The notes below the pieces were generated by a model. The model ran no database searches. It was not told the origin of the DNA and saw only the letters and a program-made list of their open reading frames with translations. Positions 43,010 to 51,158 of a DNA stretch of 53,820 nt are shown here, piece by piece. The first letter of the stretch is position 1. Each line of letters begins with the position of its first letter. Source of the stretch: UBA3700 sp963592135 (lineage in GTDB: Bacteria > Bacillota > Clostridia > Christensenellales > UBA3700); NCBI GenBank assembly GCA_963592135.1, contig CAVAVP010000011.1:1-53820 (forward strand), in the 5' to 3' direction. The position numbers and the translations under genes were made by a program.

Positions 43010-45112
43010 ATGCCTAGAGAATATACGTTAGAAAAGACAAGAAATATCGGTATCATGGCTCACATTGATGCTGGTAAAACTACAACATCAGAAAGAATCC
43101 TTTTCTATACTGGTATCAACCACAAAATTGGTGAAGTACATGATGGTGCTGCAACAATGGACTGGATGGAACAAGAACAAGAAAGAGGTATTACTATCTG
43201 TTCTGCTGCTACAACAACTCACTGGAAAGAACATGTAATCAACTTAATTGATACTCCAGGACACGTTGATTTTACAGTAGAAGTTGAAAGATCATTAAGA
43301 ATTCTAGATGGTGCCGTTGCATTATTCTGTGCAAGAGGCGGTGTTGAACCACAATCTGAAACAGTATGGCATCAAGCTACAAAATATCATGTACCAAGAA
43401 TAGCTTTCGTTAATAAAATGGATAAGGATGATGCAAGTTTCGAAAGAACAATGCAAATGATGAGAAAGCGTTTAAAAGCTAATCCAGTTCCAATGCAATA
43501 CCCAATGGGTTCAGCTAAGGATTTTGCAGGCGTTATCGATTTATTAACAATGGAAGCTGTAACATTCGAAGGTAACAATGGTATTAATGTTGTTCGTAAT
43601 CCTATCCCTGATCAATACAAGGAAGGTGCTGAAGAATATAGAATGAGAATGCTTGAAGAAGTAGCAAATTATGATGATGATATCATGATGTTATTCTTAG
43701 ATGGTGCTACAGGTGTTGACCAAATTACTCCTGAGATGATTAAGCCAGTTGTAAGAAAGGCTACTATCGATATGAGTATGACTCCATGTTTCTGTGGAAG
43801 TTCATTAGGAAACAAGGGAACTCAATGTTTACTTGATGCTATTATCGATTACTTACCATCACCAATTGATTTACCAGATGTTGAAGGTAACGTTCCAGGA
43901 AAGAAAGATGAGAAGATTACTCGCCCTACATCAGATGAGGCTCCACTTGCCGGTTTAGCATTCAAGATTGCTACAGACCCATTCGTTGGTAAGTTAGCAT
44001 ACTATAGAGTATATTCAGGTGTTCTTGAAAAAGGATCATATGTATATAACGCTACAAAGGATAAGAGAGAAAGAGTTGGTCGTATCGTTAGAATGCATGC
44101 TAACTCAAGAACAGAAATTGATCAAGCATATGCTGGAGATATCGTAGCTATCGTAGGATTAAAAGATACAACAACAGGTGATACGCTTTGTGATGAATCA
44201 GCTCCAATTGTACTTGAATCAATGGAATTCCCAGAACCAGTTATCCAAATTGCTATTGAGCCTACAACAAAGGCTGGTCAAGAAAAGATGGGTCTAGCAC
44301 TACAAAAACTTGCTGAAGAAGATCCTACATTCAAGACATATACAGATCAAGAAACAGGACAAACTATCATCGCTGGTATGGGTGAACTACACTTAGATAT
44401 CATTGTAGATAGATTAAAGAGAGAATTTAAGGTTGAAGCAAATGTTGGTGCTCCTCAAGTTGCTTATAGAGAAACAATTAGACAAGAAGTTCAAGCAAGA
44501 GGAACATTCAAGAGACAATCTGGTGGTAAAGGTCAATATGGTGATTGTTTAATCGTATTAACACCAAATGAACCAGGAAAGGGTGTTACTTTTGTAGATA
44601 AGACTGTTGGTGGTTCTATTCCAAAAGAATATATCCCGGCTGTTGAAAAAGGTATTAGAGATGCTGCTATGGGTGGTATTCTTGCAGGTTACGAAATGGT
44701 AGATTTCAATATTGATTTAGTAGATGGATCATACCATGAAGTAGACTCTTCAGAAATGGCATTCCAAATCGCAGGATCTATGGCATTCAAAGAGGGTGCT
44801 GCTAAAGCTAAACCAGTTATCTTAGAGCCAATTATGTCAGTTGAAGTTGTTGCTCCAGATGAATATCTTGGAACAGTACTTGGAACAATTTCTGGTCGTC
44901 GTGGTGCTATTAAGACTACAGAAGATAGAAATGGAGTACAAGTTGTTGATGCTGATGTACCACTAGGTGAAATGTTTGGTTACGCAACAGATCTTCGTGG
45001 TTCTACACAAGGTCGTGGTAACTTCACAATGCAATTCAGTCATTATGCTGAAGTTCCAAAGAGCGTATCTGAAAAGATTATCGGCGAGAGAGCTAAGAAA
45101 TCTCAAAACTAA
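43010..45112 (+). CDS. fusA: Elongation factor G
   Basis: Translocase GTPase, 700 residues. The G1 motif AHIDAGKTTTSERIL (about 18-32), the switch region with RGITICSAATT, DTPGHVDF (G3) and NKMDKDD (G4) are intact, followed by domains II to V ending in the typical YAEVPKSVSEKII. A GAGAGG site precedes the ATG. It is the third gene of the str operon. tuf follows after 138 bp, with its own promoter. Confidence 0.98.
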   Translation: MPREYTLEKTRNIGIMAHIDAGKTTTSERILFYTGINHKIGEVHDGAATMDWMEQEQERGITICSAATTTHWKEHVINLIDTPGHVDFTVEVERSLRILDGAVALFCARGGVEPQSETVWHQATKYHVPRIAFVNKMDKDDASFERTMQMMRKRLKANPVPMQYPMGSAKDFAGVIDLLTMEAVTFEGNNGINVVRNPIPDQYKEGAEEYRMRMLEEVANYDDDIMMLFLDGATGVDQITPEMIKPVVRKATIDMSMTPCFCGSSLGNKGTQCLLDAIIDYLPSPIDLPDVEGNVPGKKDEKITRPTSDEAPLAGLAFKIATDPFVGKLAYYRVYSGVLEKGSYVYNATKDKRERVGRIVRMHANSRTEIDQAYAGDIVAIVGLKDTTTGDTLCDESAPIVLESMEFPEPVIQIAIEPTTKAGQEKMGLALQKLAEEDPTFKTYTDQETGQTIIAGMGELHLDIIVDRLKREFKVEANVGAPQVAYRETIRQEVQARGTFKRQSGGKGQYGDCLIVLTPNEPGKGVTFVDKTVGGSIPKEYIPAVEKGIRDAAMGGILAGYEMVDFNIDLVDGSYHEVDSSEMAFQIAGSMAFKEGAAKAKPVILEPIMSVEVVAPDEYLGTVLGTISGRRGAIKTTEDRNGVQVVDADVPLGEMFGYATDLRGSTQGRGNFTMQFSHYAEVPKSVSEKIIGERAKKSQN

Positions 45113-45123
45113 TAATAAGTATG

Positions 45124-45183
45124 ACATTGGTTTAGGCTAGTTCCTAAATCAATGTTGACAAAGAAAATAATTTATATTAAAAT
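45124..45183 (+). promoter_or_regulatory. Hairpin after fusA and promoter of tuf
   Basis: A 13-bp stem ACATTGGTTTAGG (45124-45136) pairs with 45143-45155. It has no T run and its right arm touches TTGACA (45155-45160). A 17-nt spacer then leads to TAAAAT (45178-45183). tuf therefore has its own promoter in addition to any fusA read-through. Confidence 0.65.
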
Positions 45184-45250
45184 TAAAAAAGTAAACGAAA
45201 AAACAAAAAAAATAAAAAATTTAATTATCAAAAATAGGAGGATATTTTAA

Positions 45251-46453
45251 ATGGCTAAGGCTAAATTTGAAAGAACTAAACCACACGTAAATATCGGTAC
45301 AATTGGTCACGTAGACCATGGTAAGACAACTCTTACAGCCGCTATTACAATGTACTCTTCTGCTCACGGTATGGGAGACGCAATGAGATATGATGAAATC
45401 GATAAGGCTCCAGAAGAGAAAGCAAGAGGAATTACAATTAATACAGCACACGTTGAATATCAAACAGCTACAAGACACTATGCTCACGTTGACTGCCCAG
45501 GACACGCTGACTATGTTAAGAACATGATTACTGGTGCTGCACAAATGGATGGAGCTATCCTAGTAGTTGCTTCTACTGATGGTCCAATGCCACAAACAAG
45601 AGAGCACATCTTACTTGCTAGACAAGTTGGTGTTCCTTACATCGTTGTATTTATGAATAAGACAGATCAAGTTGATGATCCAGAATTACTAGAATTAGTT
45701 GAAATGGAAATCAGAGATCTATTAAATGAATATGGATTCCCTGGTGATACAACTCCAATTATTAAGGGTTCTGCATATCTTGCATTACAAGATTGTATCA
45801 ATGGTACTCCAGATACAGAAAACACAAAGTGTATCCAAGAATTACTAGATGCTGTAGATTCATACATCCCAGCTCCAGAAAGAGATACAGATAAGCCTTT
45901 CTTAATGCCAGTAGAAGACGTTATGACAATTTCAGGACGTGGTACAGTTGCTACAGGTAGAGTAGAAAGAGGTGTTGTTAAATTACAAGATAAGGTTGAA
46001 ATCGTTGGTATTAAGCCTACAGCTGAAACAACAATTACTGGTCTTGAAATGTTCAGAAAGACTCTAGATGAAGCTTATGCTGGTGATAACATCGGTGCTT
46101 TATTAAGAGGTGTTGATAGAACACAAATCGAAAGAGGACAAGTTCTTGCTAAACCAGCTTCAATCAACCCACATACAAAGTTTACATCTCAAGTTTACGT
46201 TTTAAAGAAAGAAGAGGGTGGTCGTCATACTCCATTCTTCAATGGATACAGACCTCAATTCTACTTCAGAACAACAGACGTTACAGGTTCTATTAAGTTA
46301 CCAGATGGTATCGAAATGGTTATGCCAGGCGATAACGTTGCTATGGAAATTGAATTAATCACTCCAATCGCTATCGAAAAGGGATTACGTTTCGCTATCC
46401 GTGAAGGTGGTAGAACAGTTGGTTCTGGTGTTGTAAACGAAATTTTAGGTTAA
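45251..46453 (+). CDS. tuf: Elongation factor Tu
   Basis: Delivers aminoacyl-tRNA to the ribosome; 400 residues. G1 is GHVDHGKTTLT (about 19-29), G3 DCPGHADYVKNM, and G4 NKTDQVDD (NKCD in many species). Domain II begins near ISGRGTVATGRVERG and domain III ends GRTVGSGVVNEILG. An AGGAGG site precedes the ATG. Codon use is the most biased in the window. A strong terminator follows directly. A second tuf copy, if any, is outside the window. Confidence 0.98.
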   Translation: MAKAKFERTKPHVNIGTIGHVDHGKTTLTAAITMYSSAHGMGDAMRYDEIDKAPEEKARGITINTAHVEYQTATRHYAHVDCPGHADYVKNMITGAAQMDGAILVVASTDGPMPQTREHILLARQVGVPYIVVFMNKTDQVDDPELLELVEMEIRDLLNEYGFPGDTTPIIKGSAYLALQDCINGTPDTENTKCIQELLDAVDSYIPAPERDTDKPFLMPVEDVMTISGRGTVATGRVERGVVKLQDKVEIVGIKPTAETTITGLEMFRKTLDEAYAGDNIGALLRGVDRTQIERGQVLAKPASINPHTKFTSQVYVLKKEEGGRHTPFFNGYRPQFYFRTTDVTGSIKLPDGIEMVMPGDNVAMEIELITPIAIEKGLRFAIREGGRTVGSGVVNEILG

Positions 46454-46483
46454 TCTTAAAAGAGTTTAGAAACTAAAATCATG

Positions 46484-46512
46484 GTGGTCAGAGTAATCTG
46501 GCCACTTTTTTT
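46484..46512 (+). terminator. Terminator of tuf
   Basis: GTGGTCAGA (46484-46492) and TCTGGCCAC (46497-46505) form a 9-bp stem with a GTAA loop and a T7 tail. Confidence 0.9.
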
Positions 46513-46575
46513 AATCTTGCTATTTAGTATTAAATATTATAAAATATTTATTGGATAAAAATTGGAGGTATATAT

Positions 46576-47535
46576 ATGTCAAAAATGGATTGGCTATATG
46601 GAAGGAATGTTGTATTAACAGGCTGTTCTACAGGTATGGGTAAAGAAGTTTTACTTCTTCTTGTAAAAAAGTATGGTTGTAATGTAATGGGTGTGGCTCG
46701 TCAAAAACCAAAGTTAGATGCACTTAAGGAAGAACTTGGAGATAAGTTCTCTTATAGAAGATTTAATATCTCATCTCTTGAAGAGTGGCAGAAATTTGCA
46801 AAAGAACTTGAAGATATGGGATTTATGACAGATATTTTAATTAATAATGCAGGTATGATTCAACCATTTGGCCAATTTAATGATGTTGCACCAGAGAAGG
46901 TAGATCAAATTATTCATACAAATATGTTATCCGTAATTTATGGCTGTAAAGCTATGCTTCCAACAATTAAAAAGAGTAAGTTCGGTTATATTTGCAATGT
47001 TGCTTCAGCATCTGCAATTTTACCATTTGGTGGCCAATCTATTTATTCTGCAACAAAAGCCGGAGTTTGGGGTTTTACAGAATGTTTAGCACAAGAATTA
47101 AGAGGATTTAATATTGGCGTTTCATGTGTTATGCCTGGACCGGTTAAGACAGATATTTATAAAGCAAGAGATGGGGAAGCAGCTCCAAAGGCAGATAAGT
47201 TGGTAGAATCTGTTGGCATAACAGCCGCAACTGCTGGTAAGAGAATAGTTAAAGCAATTGGAAAAGGGAAACTAAGATTCTTCCCAGACGGTATGGCAAG
47301 TATGATGTCATTTGGAATGAGAATGATGCCAAGATTAACGCCAAAAATGACTGGTGGAATCATGAAAGCAGCTGCCGGAAAGGTTGTTTCGTTTAAGCCT
47401 ATTTATCAAGAACAGATAGATAGAAAAGCAGAACTTAAAGCTGCTAAAAAGGAAAGAAAATCTATTGTAAAGCACTCGTTGAGTGAAGTAGAAACCAAAG
47501 GTGCTTTTGCAAACGATGATGTAACAAACATTTAA
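46576..47535 (+). CDS. SDR family oxidoreductase
   Basis: A classical short-chain dehydrogenase/reductase of 319 residues. The cofactor motif TGCSTGMGKEV (about 15-25), ILINNAGMIQPF (about 94-105) and the catalytic Ser...YSATKAG (Tyr-x3-Lys, about 157-163) are all present. The C-terminal third (FPDGMASMMSFGMRMMPRLTP onward) is basic and resembles the membrane-associated tail found in several bacterial SDRs acting on lipids or ketones, but the substrate is unknown. GGAGG lies 7 nt before the ATG. Single gene, isolated between tuf and rpmG by terminators on both sides. Confidence 0.87.
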   Translation: MSKMDWLYGRNVVLTGCSTGMGKEVLLLLVKKYGCNVMGVARQKPKLDALKEELGDKFSYRRFNISSLEEWQKFAKELEDMGFMTDILINNAGMIQPFGQFNDVAPEKVDQIIHTNMLSVIYGCKAMLPTIKKSKFGYICNVASASAILPFGGQSIYSATKAGVWGFTECLAQELRGFNIGVSCVMPGPVKTDIYKARDGEAAPKADKLVESVGITAATAGKRIVKAIGKGKLRFFPDGMASMMSFGMRMMPRLTPKMTGGIMKAAAGKVVSFKPIYQEQIDRKAELKAAKKERKSIVKHSLSEVETKGAFANDDVTNI

Positions 47536-47542
47536 AATTATT

Positions 47543-47579
47543 TTAGCTATCTCCAAATTTTGGGGGTAGCTAATTTTTT
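47543..47579 (+). terminator. Terminator of the SDR gene
   Basis: TTAGCTATCTCC (47543-47554) pairs, with one G-A/G-T imperfection, with GGGGTAGCTAA near 47563-47573, followed by T6. Confidence 0.85.
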
Positions 47580-47661
47580 ACATTATATTTACATTTTAGT
47601 TTGACAGTAAAAAATAGGTATGGTAATATATATTAGCACTCTAAAAGGGTGTAATTTTTTT
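47577..47661 (+). promoter_or_regulatory. Promoter and 5' hairpin of rpmG-secE-nusG
   Basis: TTGACA (47601-47606), a 17-nt spacer and TAATAT (47624-47629). A TTTACA-N5-TTTACAT repeat (47577-47594) lies immediately upstream and resembles the rpoB/rpsL elements. The transcript would begin at about 47636 with a hairpin CACTCT/AGGGTG followed by T7, directly before the rpmG Shine-Dalgarno. Confidence 0.65.
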
Positions 47662-47675
47662 GGAGGAATACCAAA

Positions 47676-47837
47676 GTGGCTAAAGATAATACAACAAGAA
47701 TCACTCTAGTTTGTACAGAATGTAAGCAACGTAACTATGATACTTACAAAAATAAGAAAAATAATCCTGATAGAATTGAATTAAATAAGTATTGTAAATT
47801 CTGTAAGAAGACAACACTTCATAAGGAATCTAAATAA
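47676..47837 (+). CDS. rpmG: 50S ribosomal protein L33
   Basis: bL33, a 53-residue zinc-ribbon ribosomal protein. It starts at GTG 47676 with GGAGGA 8 nt upstream and translates as MAKDNTTRITLVCTECK to KKTTLHKESK. The two CxxC pairs (CTEC and CKFC) show the zinc-binding form. It precedes secE and nusG, the standard order in Firmicutes. The reading frame is uninterrupted to TAA. Confidence 0.95.
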   Translation: MAKDNTTRITLVCTECKQRNYDTYKNKKNNPDRIELNKYCKFCKKTTLHKESK

Positions 47838-47853
47838 TTATTAGGAGTTATTT

Positions 47854-48174
47854 ATGGCAAAAGAAAAGTTAAATGCACAATTAGAAGCTAATGCACCACT
47901 AAGCGATAACTTAGGACAAAAAGTAGAAGTTTCTAATAATAAAAAGGGCAAAAAGGGTCAAAAAACTGATAACAAGTTTGTCGCTTTCTTTAAGGGAATA
48001 GGTAGAAAATTTAAAGAAATGTTCTCTGAATTAAAGAAGGTTACATGGCCAACTTGGAAAGTTGTTCTTGCTTCTTTAGGAACGGTACTTGTAGTTGTAC
48101 TTGTATTCCTTTTGATAACAATAGGATTTGATTCTCTTTGCGCTTGGTTGTTAAAATTATTAACACAGTCTTAA
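47854..48174 (+). CDS. secE: Preprotein translocase subunit SecE
   Basis: Small membrane subunit of SecYEG, 106 residues. The C-terminal core contains the family signature FKEMFSELKKVTWPTWKVV (about 59-77) followed by one transmembrane helix (about 78-98). The first 55 residues are a hydrophilic, Lys/Asn-rich extension (KKGKKGQK), longer than the minimal 60-residue SecE but common in related organisms. A Shine-Dalgarno-like TTAGGAG precedes the ATG. It lies between rpmG and nusG. Confidence 0.93.
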   Translation: MAKEKLNAQLEANAPLSDNLGQKVEVSNNKKGKKGQKTDNKFVAFFKGIGRKFKEMFSELKKVTWPTWKVVLASLGTVLVVVLVFLLITIGFDSLCAWLLKLLTQS

Positions 48175-48186
48175 TAGGAGGTACTT

Positions 48187-48720
48187 ATGATAGATAAAAA
48201 TCAACCACAATGGTACGTTCTAAAGACCCAATATGGTTATGAACAAATTGCACAACAAGAAATATTAAAGATGGCAGAAATTAACAAAATGCAAGATAGA
48301 ATATTCGAAGTTGTTGTTCCAAGAGAAGTAGTTACTGTAGAAACAAAGACAGGGAAGAAAAAAACAGTAGAGAAAAATAAATATCCTAATTATGCATTTA
48401 TAAAAATGATTTATACTAAGGATGTTTGGTATATGGTAACACATACAAGAGGAGTTATTAATTTCATTGCGGATGTAGATAATAGACCTCTTCCAATGTT
48501 CCCAGATGAAGTAAAGAAAGCGCAACTTGAAGAAGTAAAGGTAGAAGATTTACATATTACAGTTGGCGATTCAGTAAATATTATCGCTGGTCCATTCAAA
48601 GATTGGACAGGTGAAGTTGTTGAGATTAATGAAGAGACTCAAACAGTTAAAGTTAACGTTCAAATTTTCGGACGTGCTACAGATATGTCTCTTGAATTTT
48701 CTCAAGTTGAAAAAATTTAG
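48187..48720 (+). CDS. nusG: Transcription termination/antitermination protein NusG
   Basis: NusG binds RNA polymerase and affects pausing, elongation and termination; 177 residues. The NGN domain starts PQWYVLKTQYGYEQIAQQEI and includes VVPREVVTV; the C-terminal KOW domain contains VNIIAGPFKDWTGEVVEIN. GGAGGT precedes the ATG, 12 bp after secE. rplK and rplA follow, the usual order. Confidence 0.97.
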   Translation: MIDKNQPQWYVLKTQYGYEQIAQQEILKMAEINKMQDRIFEVVVPREVVTVETKTGKKKTVEKNKYPNYAFIKMIYTKDVWYMVTHTRGVINFIADVDNRPLPMFPDEVKKAQLEEVKVEDLHITVGDSVNIIAGPFKDWTGEVVEINEETQTVKVNVQIFGRATDMSLEFSQVEKI

Positions 48721-48755
48721 TTAAAAAGGGCTCAAATAAGGAAAAGAGCTTGGGA

Positions 48756-48785
48756 GAAATATAAAATTCTTTTTCATTATATTTC
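48756..48785 (+). other. Hairpin in the nusG-rplK spacer
   Basis: GAAATATA (48756-48763) pairs with TATATTTC (48778-48785). No T run follows. It could be part of an L1 or L11 autoregulatory leader, but I see no recognisable consensus. Confidence 0.4.
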
Positions 48786-48821
48786 GTTAGGCACCACGAT
48801 TGTTATAGGGAGGTAAAAACT

Positions 48822-49247
48822 ATGGCAAAGAAAGTTAAAGCAGTTGTTAAATTACAATTACCAGCAGGTAAAGCAACTCCAGGACCACCAGTAGGATCTT
48901 CATTAGGACCTCATGGTATTAATATTCCTGCATTTACAAAGGAATTTAACGAAAAGACAAAGTCTCAAGACGGATTCATTATTCCAGTAGTAATGACAAT
49001 TTATGAAGATAAAAGCTTCACATTCATTCTTAAGACTCCACCAGTAGCAGTACTTATCAAGAAGAAAGTTGGTATTGAATCTGGTTCAGGTAAACCTAAT
49101 ACAAATAAGGTTGCAACATTAACAAAAGCTCAAGTAGAAGAAATTGCAAAACAAAAGATGCAAGACTTAACAGCTGGAAGTTTAGAAGCAGCTATGAGTA
49201 TGGTAGCAGGTACAGCTCGTTCAATGGGCGTTCTTGTAGAAGAGTAA
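48822..49247 (+). CDS. rplK: 50S ribosomal protein L11
   Basis: uL11 forms the stalk-base GTPase-associated centre with 23S rRNA helices 43/44; 141 residues. The usual PAPPVGPALGQ-type loop reads PGPPVGSSLGPHGIN (about residues 20-34) here, so a proline bordering the thiostrepton site is replaced by serine. The RNA-binding C-terminal domain with GIESGSGKPN and GTARSMG is normal. GGGAGG precedes the ATG. It is followed by rplA after 18 bp. Confidence 0.97.
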   Translation: MAKKVKAVVKLQLPAGKATPGPPVGSSLGPHGINIPAFTKEFNEKTKSQDGFIIPVVMTIYEDKSFTFILKTPPVAVLIKKKVGIESGSGKPNTNKVATLTKAQVEEIAKQKMQDLTAGSLEAAMSMVAGTARSMGVLVEE

Positions 49248-49265
49248 TAAGAGGAGGTAGTAAAA

Positions 49266-49949
49266 ATGAAACAAAGTAAGAGATTTATTGAAGCTTCTAA
49301 GTTAGTAGATACTACTAAGGCTTATGATCCAGCAGAAGCTATGAACGTATTAATAAACACAGCAACAGCTAAGTTTGATGAAACAGTAGAATTACATGTT
49401 AAATTAGGTGTAGATTCACGTCACGCTGACCAACAAGTTAGAGGTGTAGTAGTTCTTCCTAATGGTACAGGTAAAACAAAGAAAGTTTTAGTATTAACAA
49501 AGGGTGTTAAGGCAGATGAAGCTACAGCAGCAGGTGCTGACTTCGTTGGTGCAGATGAATACATCAGTAAGATTTTATCAGAAGGTTGGTTAGGATTTGA
49601 TGTCTGCGTTGCTACACCAGATATGATGGGTCAAGTAGGTAAGATTGCTAGAATTTTAGGACCTAAAGGTTTAATGCCAAATCCTAAGTCTGGTACTGTT
49701 ACAATGGATGTTAAGAAAGCTATTTCTGAAATCAAAGCAGGTAAAGTTGAATATAGATTAGATAAGACTAATATTATTCACGTTGCAATTGGTAAGAAGT
49801 CTTTTGGTGCTGAAAAGTTAACAGAAAACTTCAACACAATTTTTGATGCAATCTTAAAAGCTAAGCCAGCAAGTGCTAAAGGACAATATGTAAAGAGTGT
49901 TTCTATCTCTTCAACAATGGGTCCTGGAATCAAAATTCTTGCAAAATAG
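49266..49949 (+). CDS. rplA: 50S ribosomal protein L1
   Basis: uL1 forms the L1 stalk and in many bacteria represses its own operon; 227 residues. Characteristic segments are ELHVKLGVDSRHADQQVRG, GRILGPKGLMPNPKSGTVT (read here as KIARILGPKGLMPNPK) and the closing SISSTMGPGIKI. GAGGAGG precedes the ATG. No terminator is evident directly after it; the rplJ promoter follows in the next 22-50 bp. Confidence 0.97.
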   Translation: MKQSKRFIEASKLVDTTKAYDPAEAMNVLINTATAKFDETVELHVKLGVDSRHADQQVRGVVVLPNGTGKTKKVLVLTKGVKADEATAAGADFVGADEYISKILSEGWLGFDVCVATPDMMGQVGKIARILGPKGLMPNPKSGTVTMDVKKAISEIKAGKVEYRLDKTNIIHVAIGKKSFGAEKLTENFNTIFDAILKAKPASAKGQYVKSVSISSTMGPGIKILAK

Positions 49950-49970
49950 TAAGTTATAGGTCAAATTAAT

Positions 49971-50000
49971 TTGACACAAAACAAAAACTTATATTATTAT
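49971..50000 (+). promoter_or_regulatory. Promoter of rplJL
   Basis: TTGACA (49971-49976), an 18-nt spacer and TATTAT (49995-50000). Confidence 0.7.
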
Positions 50001-50013
50001 TAATACACAATTA

Positions 50014-50132
50014 ATCTTGCCAAAGACAGCAAGTGCTTGAAAAAGCTTAATTTCTTGCCGAGGAAGATAAAGATAATTATAATTATGTTTATTTATCCCT
50101 CTTAGTCTTATGGCAAAGAGGGATGATTTTTT
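50014..50132 (+). promoter_or_regulatory. L10 ribosomal leader with attenuator terminator
   Basis: The leader contains the L10-binding kink-turn features (CTTGCCAAAGACAGCAAG near 50016 and CTTGCCGAGGAAG near 50054). It ends in a terminator stem ATCCCTCTT/AAGAGGGAT (50095-50124) followed by T6. In the Firmicute system free L10-L12 complex binds the leader and reduces rplJL expression. Confidence 0.85.
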
Positions 50133-50146
50133 ATAGGAGGTATAGA

Positions 50147-50635
50147 ATGTCTGAAGCAAAAGAATTAAGAGCTAAGCAAATCGAAGAGATTAAAGAAAAG
50201 ATCCAAAAATCTAACGGCATTATTCTTGTTTCTTACAAGGGAACTAAAGTTTCTGACGATGTAGCTCTACGTGCTAAATTAAGAGAAGCAAATGTAGATT
50301 ACAAAGTTTTAAAGAACAGATTAGTAAATAAGGCTTTAGAAGAATTAGGCATCAACGGATTCTCAAAAGATTTGGAAGAGCCAACAGCAGTTGCTTTTGC
50401 AAATGGTGAAATTACAGCAGCAGCTAAAGTATTTAAAGATGCTATGGCTACAGTTACAACTTTATCATTCAAGAGCGGCTTATTAGATAATGCTTATATT
50501 GATGCAAAGACAGTTGAAGCACTAGCTTCTATTCCATCAAAAGAAGTACTTATCGCACAATTACTTGGTATGTTACAAAGCCCAATCAGCGGCTTAGCAA
50601 GAGCATTACAACAAGTAGCAGAAAAGAAAGCGTAA
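50147..50635 (+). CDS. rplJ: 50S ribosomal protein L10
   Basis: uL10 anchors the L7/L12 dimers on the ribosome stalk; 162 residues from ATG 50147 (MSEAKELRAKQ), which has AGGAGG upstream. The ORF from 50123 would start inside the attenuator terminator's T tract and is rejected. The family pattern KSNGIILVSYKGTKVSD and YKVLKNRLVNKAL is clear, with the C-terminal helix that binds L12. It is controlled by the leader just upstream, and rplL follows after 41 bp. Confidence 0.97.
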   Translation: MSEAKELRAKQIEEIKEKIQKSNGIILVSYKGTKVSDDVALRAKLREANVDYKVLKNRLVNKALEELGINGFSKDLEEPTAVAFANGEITAAAKVFKDAMATVTTLSFKSGLLDNAYIDAKTVEALASIPSKEVLIAQLLGMLQSPISGLARALQQVAEKKA

Positions 50636-50676
50636 TAGCTTAAAAATTATTATTAGAAATTAAAGGAGATATAAAA

Positions 50677-51051
50677 ATGGATATCGCAAAGTTAATCGAA
50701 GAAATTAAAGGTATGACAGTATTAGAACTTAACGATTTAGTTAAGGCAATTGAAACAGAATTTGGTGTTAGCGCTGCAGCTATGGCAGTTGCTGCTCCTC
50801 AAGGTGGCGCAGGTGCTGCTGCTCCTCAAGCAGAAGAAAAGTCAGAATTTGACGTAGTATTAAAGGAAATCGGAGCTAACAAGATGGCAGTTATCAAGGC
50901 AGTTAACGCTGCTACAGGTGAAGGTTTAATCAAAGCTAAGGCTATGGTTGAAGGTGCTCCATCTACAATTAAGACAGCTATGCCTAAGGCTGATGCTGAA
51001 GCTTTAAAGAAGACATTAGAAGAAGCTGGCGCAACAGTTGAATTAAAATAG
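50677..51051 (+). CDS. rplL: 50S ribosomal protein L7/L12
   Basis: bL12, the flexible stalk protein that recruits translation GTPases; 124 residues. An N-terminal dimerisation domain, an Ala/Gly-rich hinge (AAPQGGAGAAAPQAEEK, about 40-56) and the C-terminal factor-binding domain (FDVVLKEIGANKMAVIKAV to LKKTLEEAGATVELK) are present. AAAGGAG precedes the ATG. A strong terminator follows, so rpoB is not cotranscribed with it as in many bacteria. Confidence 0.98.
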   Translation: MDIAKLIEEIKGMTVLELNDLVKAIETEFGVSAAAMAVAAPQGGAGAAAPQAEEKSEFDVVLKEIGANKMAVIKAVNAATGEGLIKAKAMVEGAPSTIKTAMPKADAEALKKTLEEAGATVELK

Positions 51052-51089
51052 TTAAATAAAATTATAAAAAATTATTCCTAAAAGGAAAG

Positions 51090-51119
51090 AATGCAGTGGA
51101 AATCTCCATTGCATTTTTT
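51090..51119 (+). terminator. Terminator of rplJL
   Basis: AATGCAGTGGA (51090-51100) pairs with TCCATTGCATT (51105-51115) with an AATC loop and T6. Confidence 0.92.
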
Positions 51120-51158
51120 CTTTTATTTTAGTAATATAAATATACTTGAGAGGTTTTT

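Noticed and set aside
50123..50146. Upstream start for rplJ
   Set aside because: It lies within the attenuator's T tract, and AGGAGG points to 50147.
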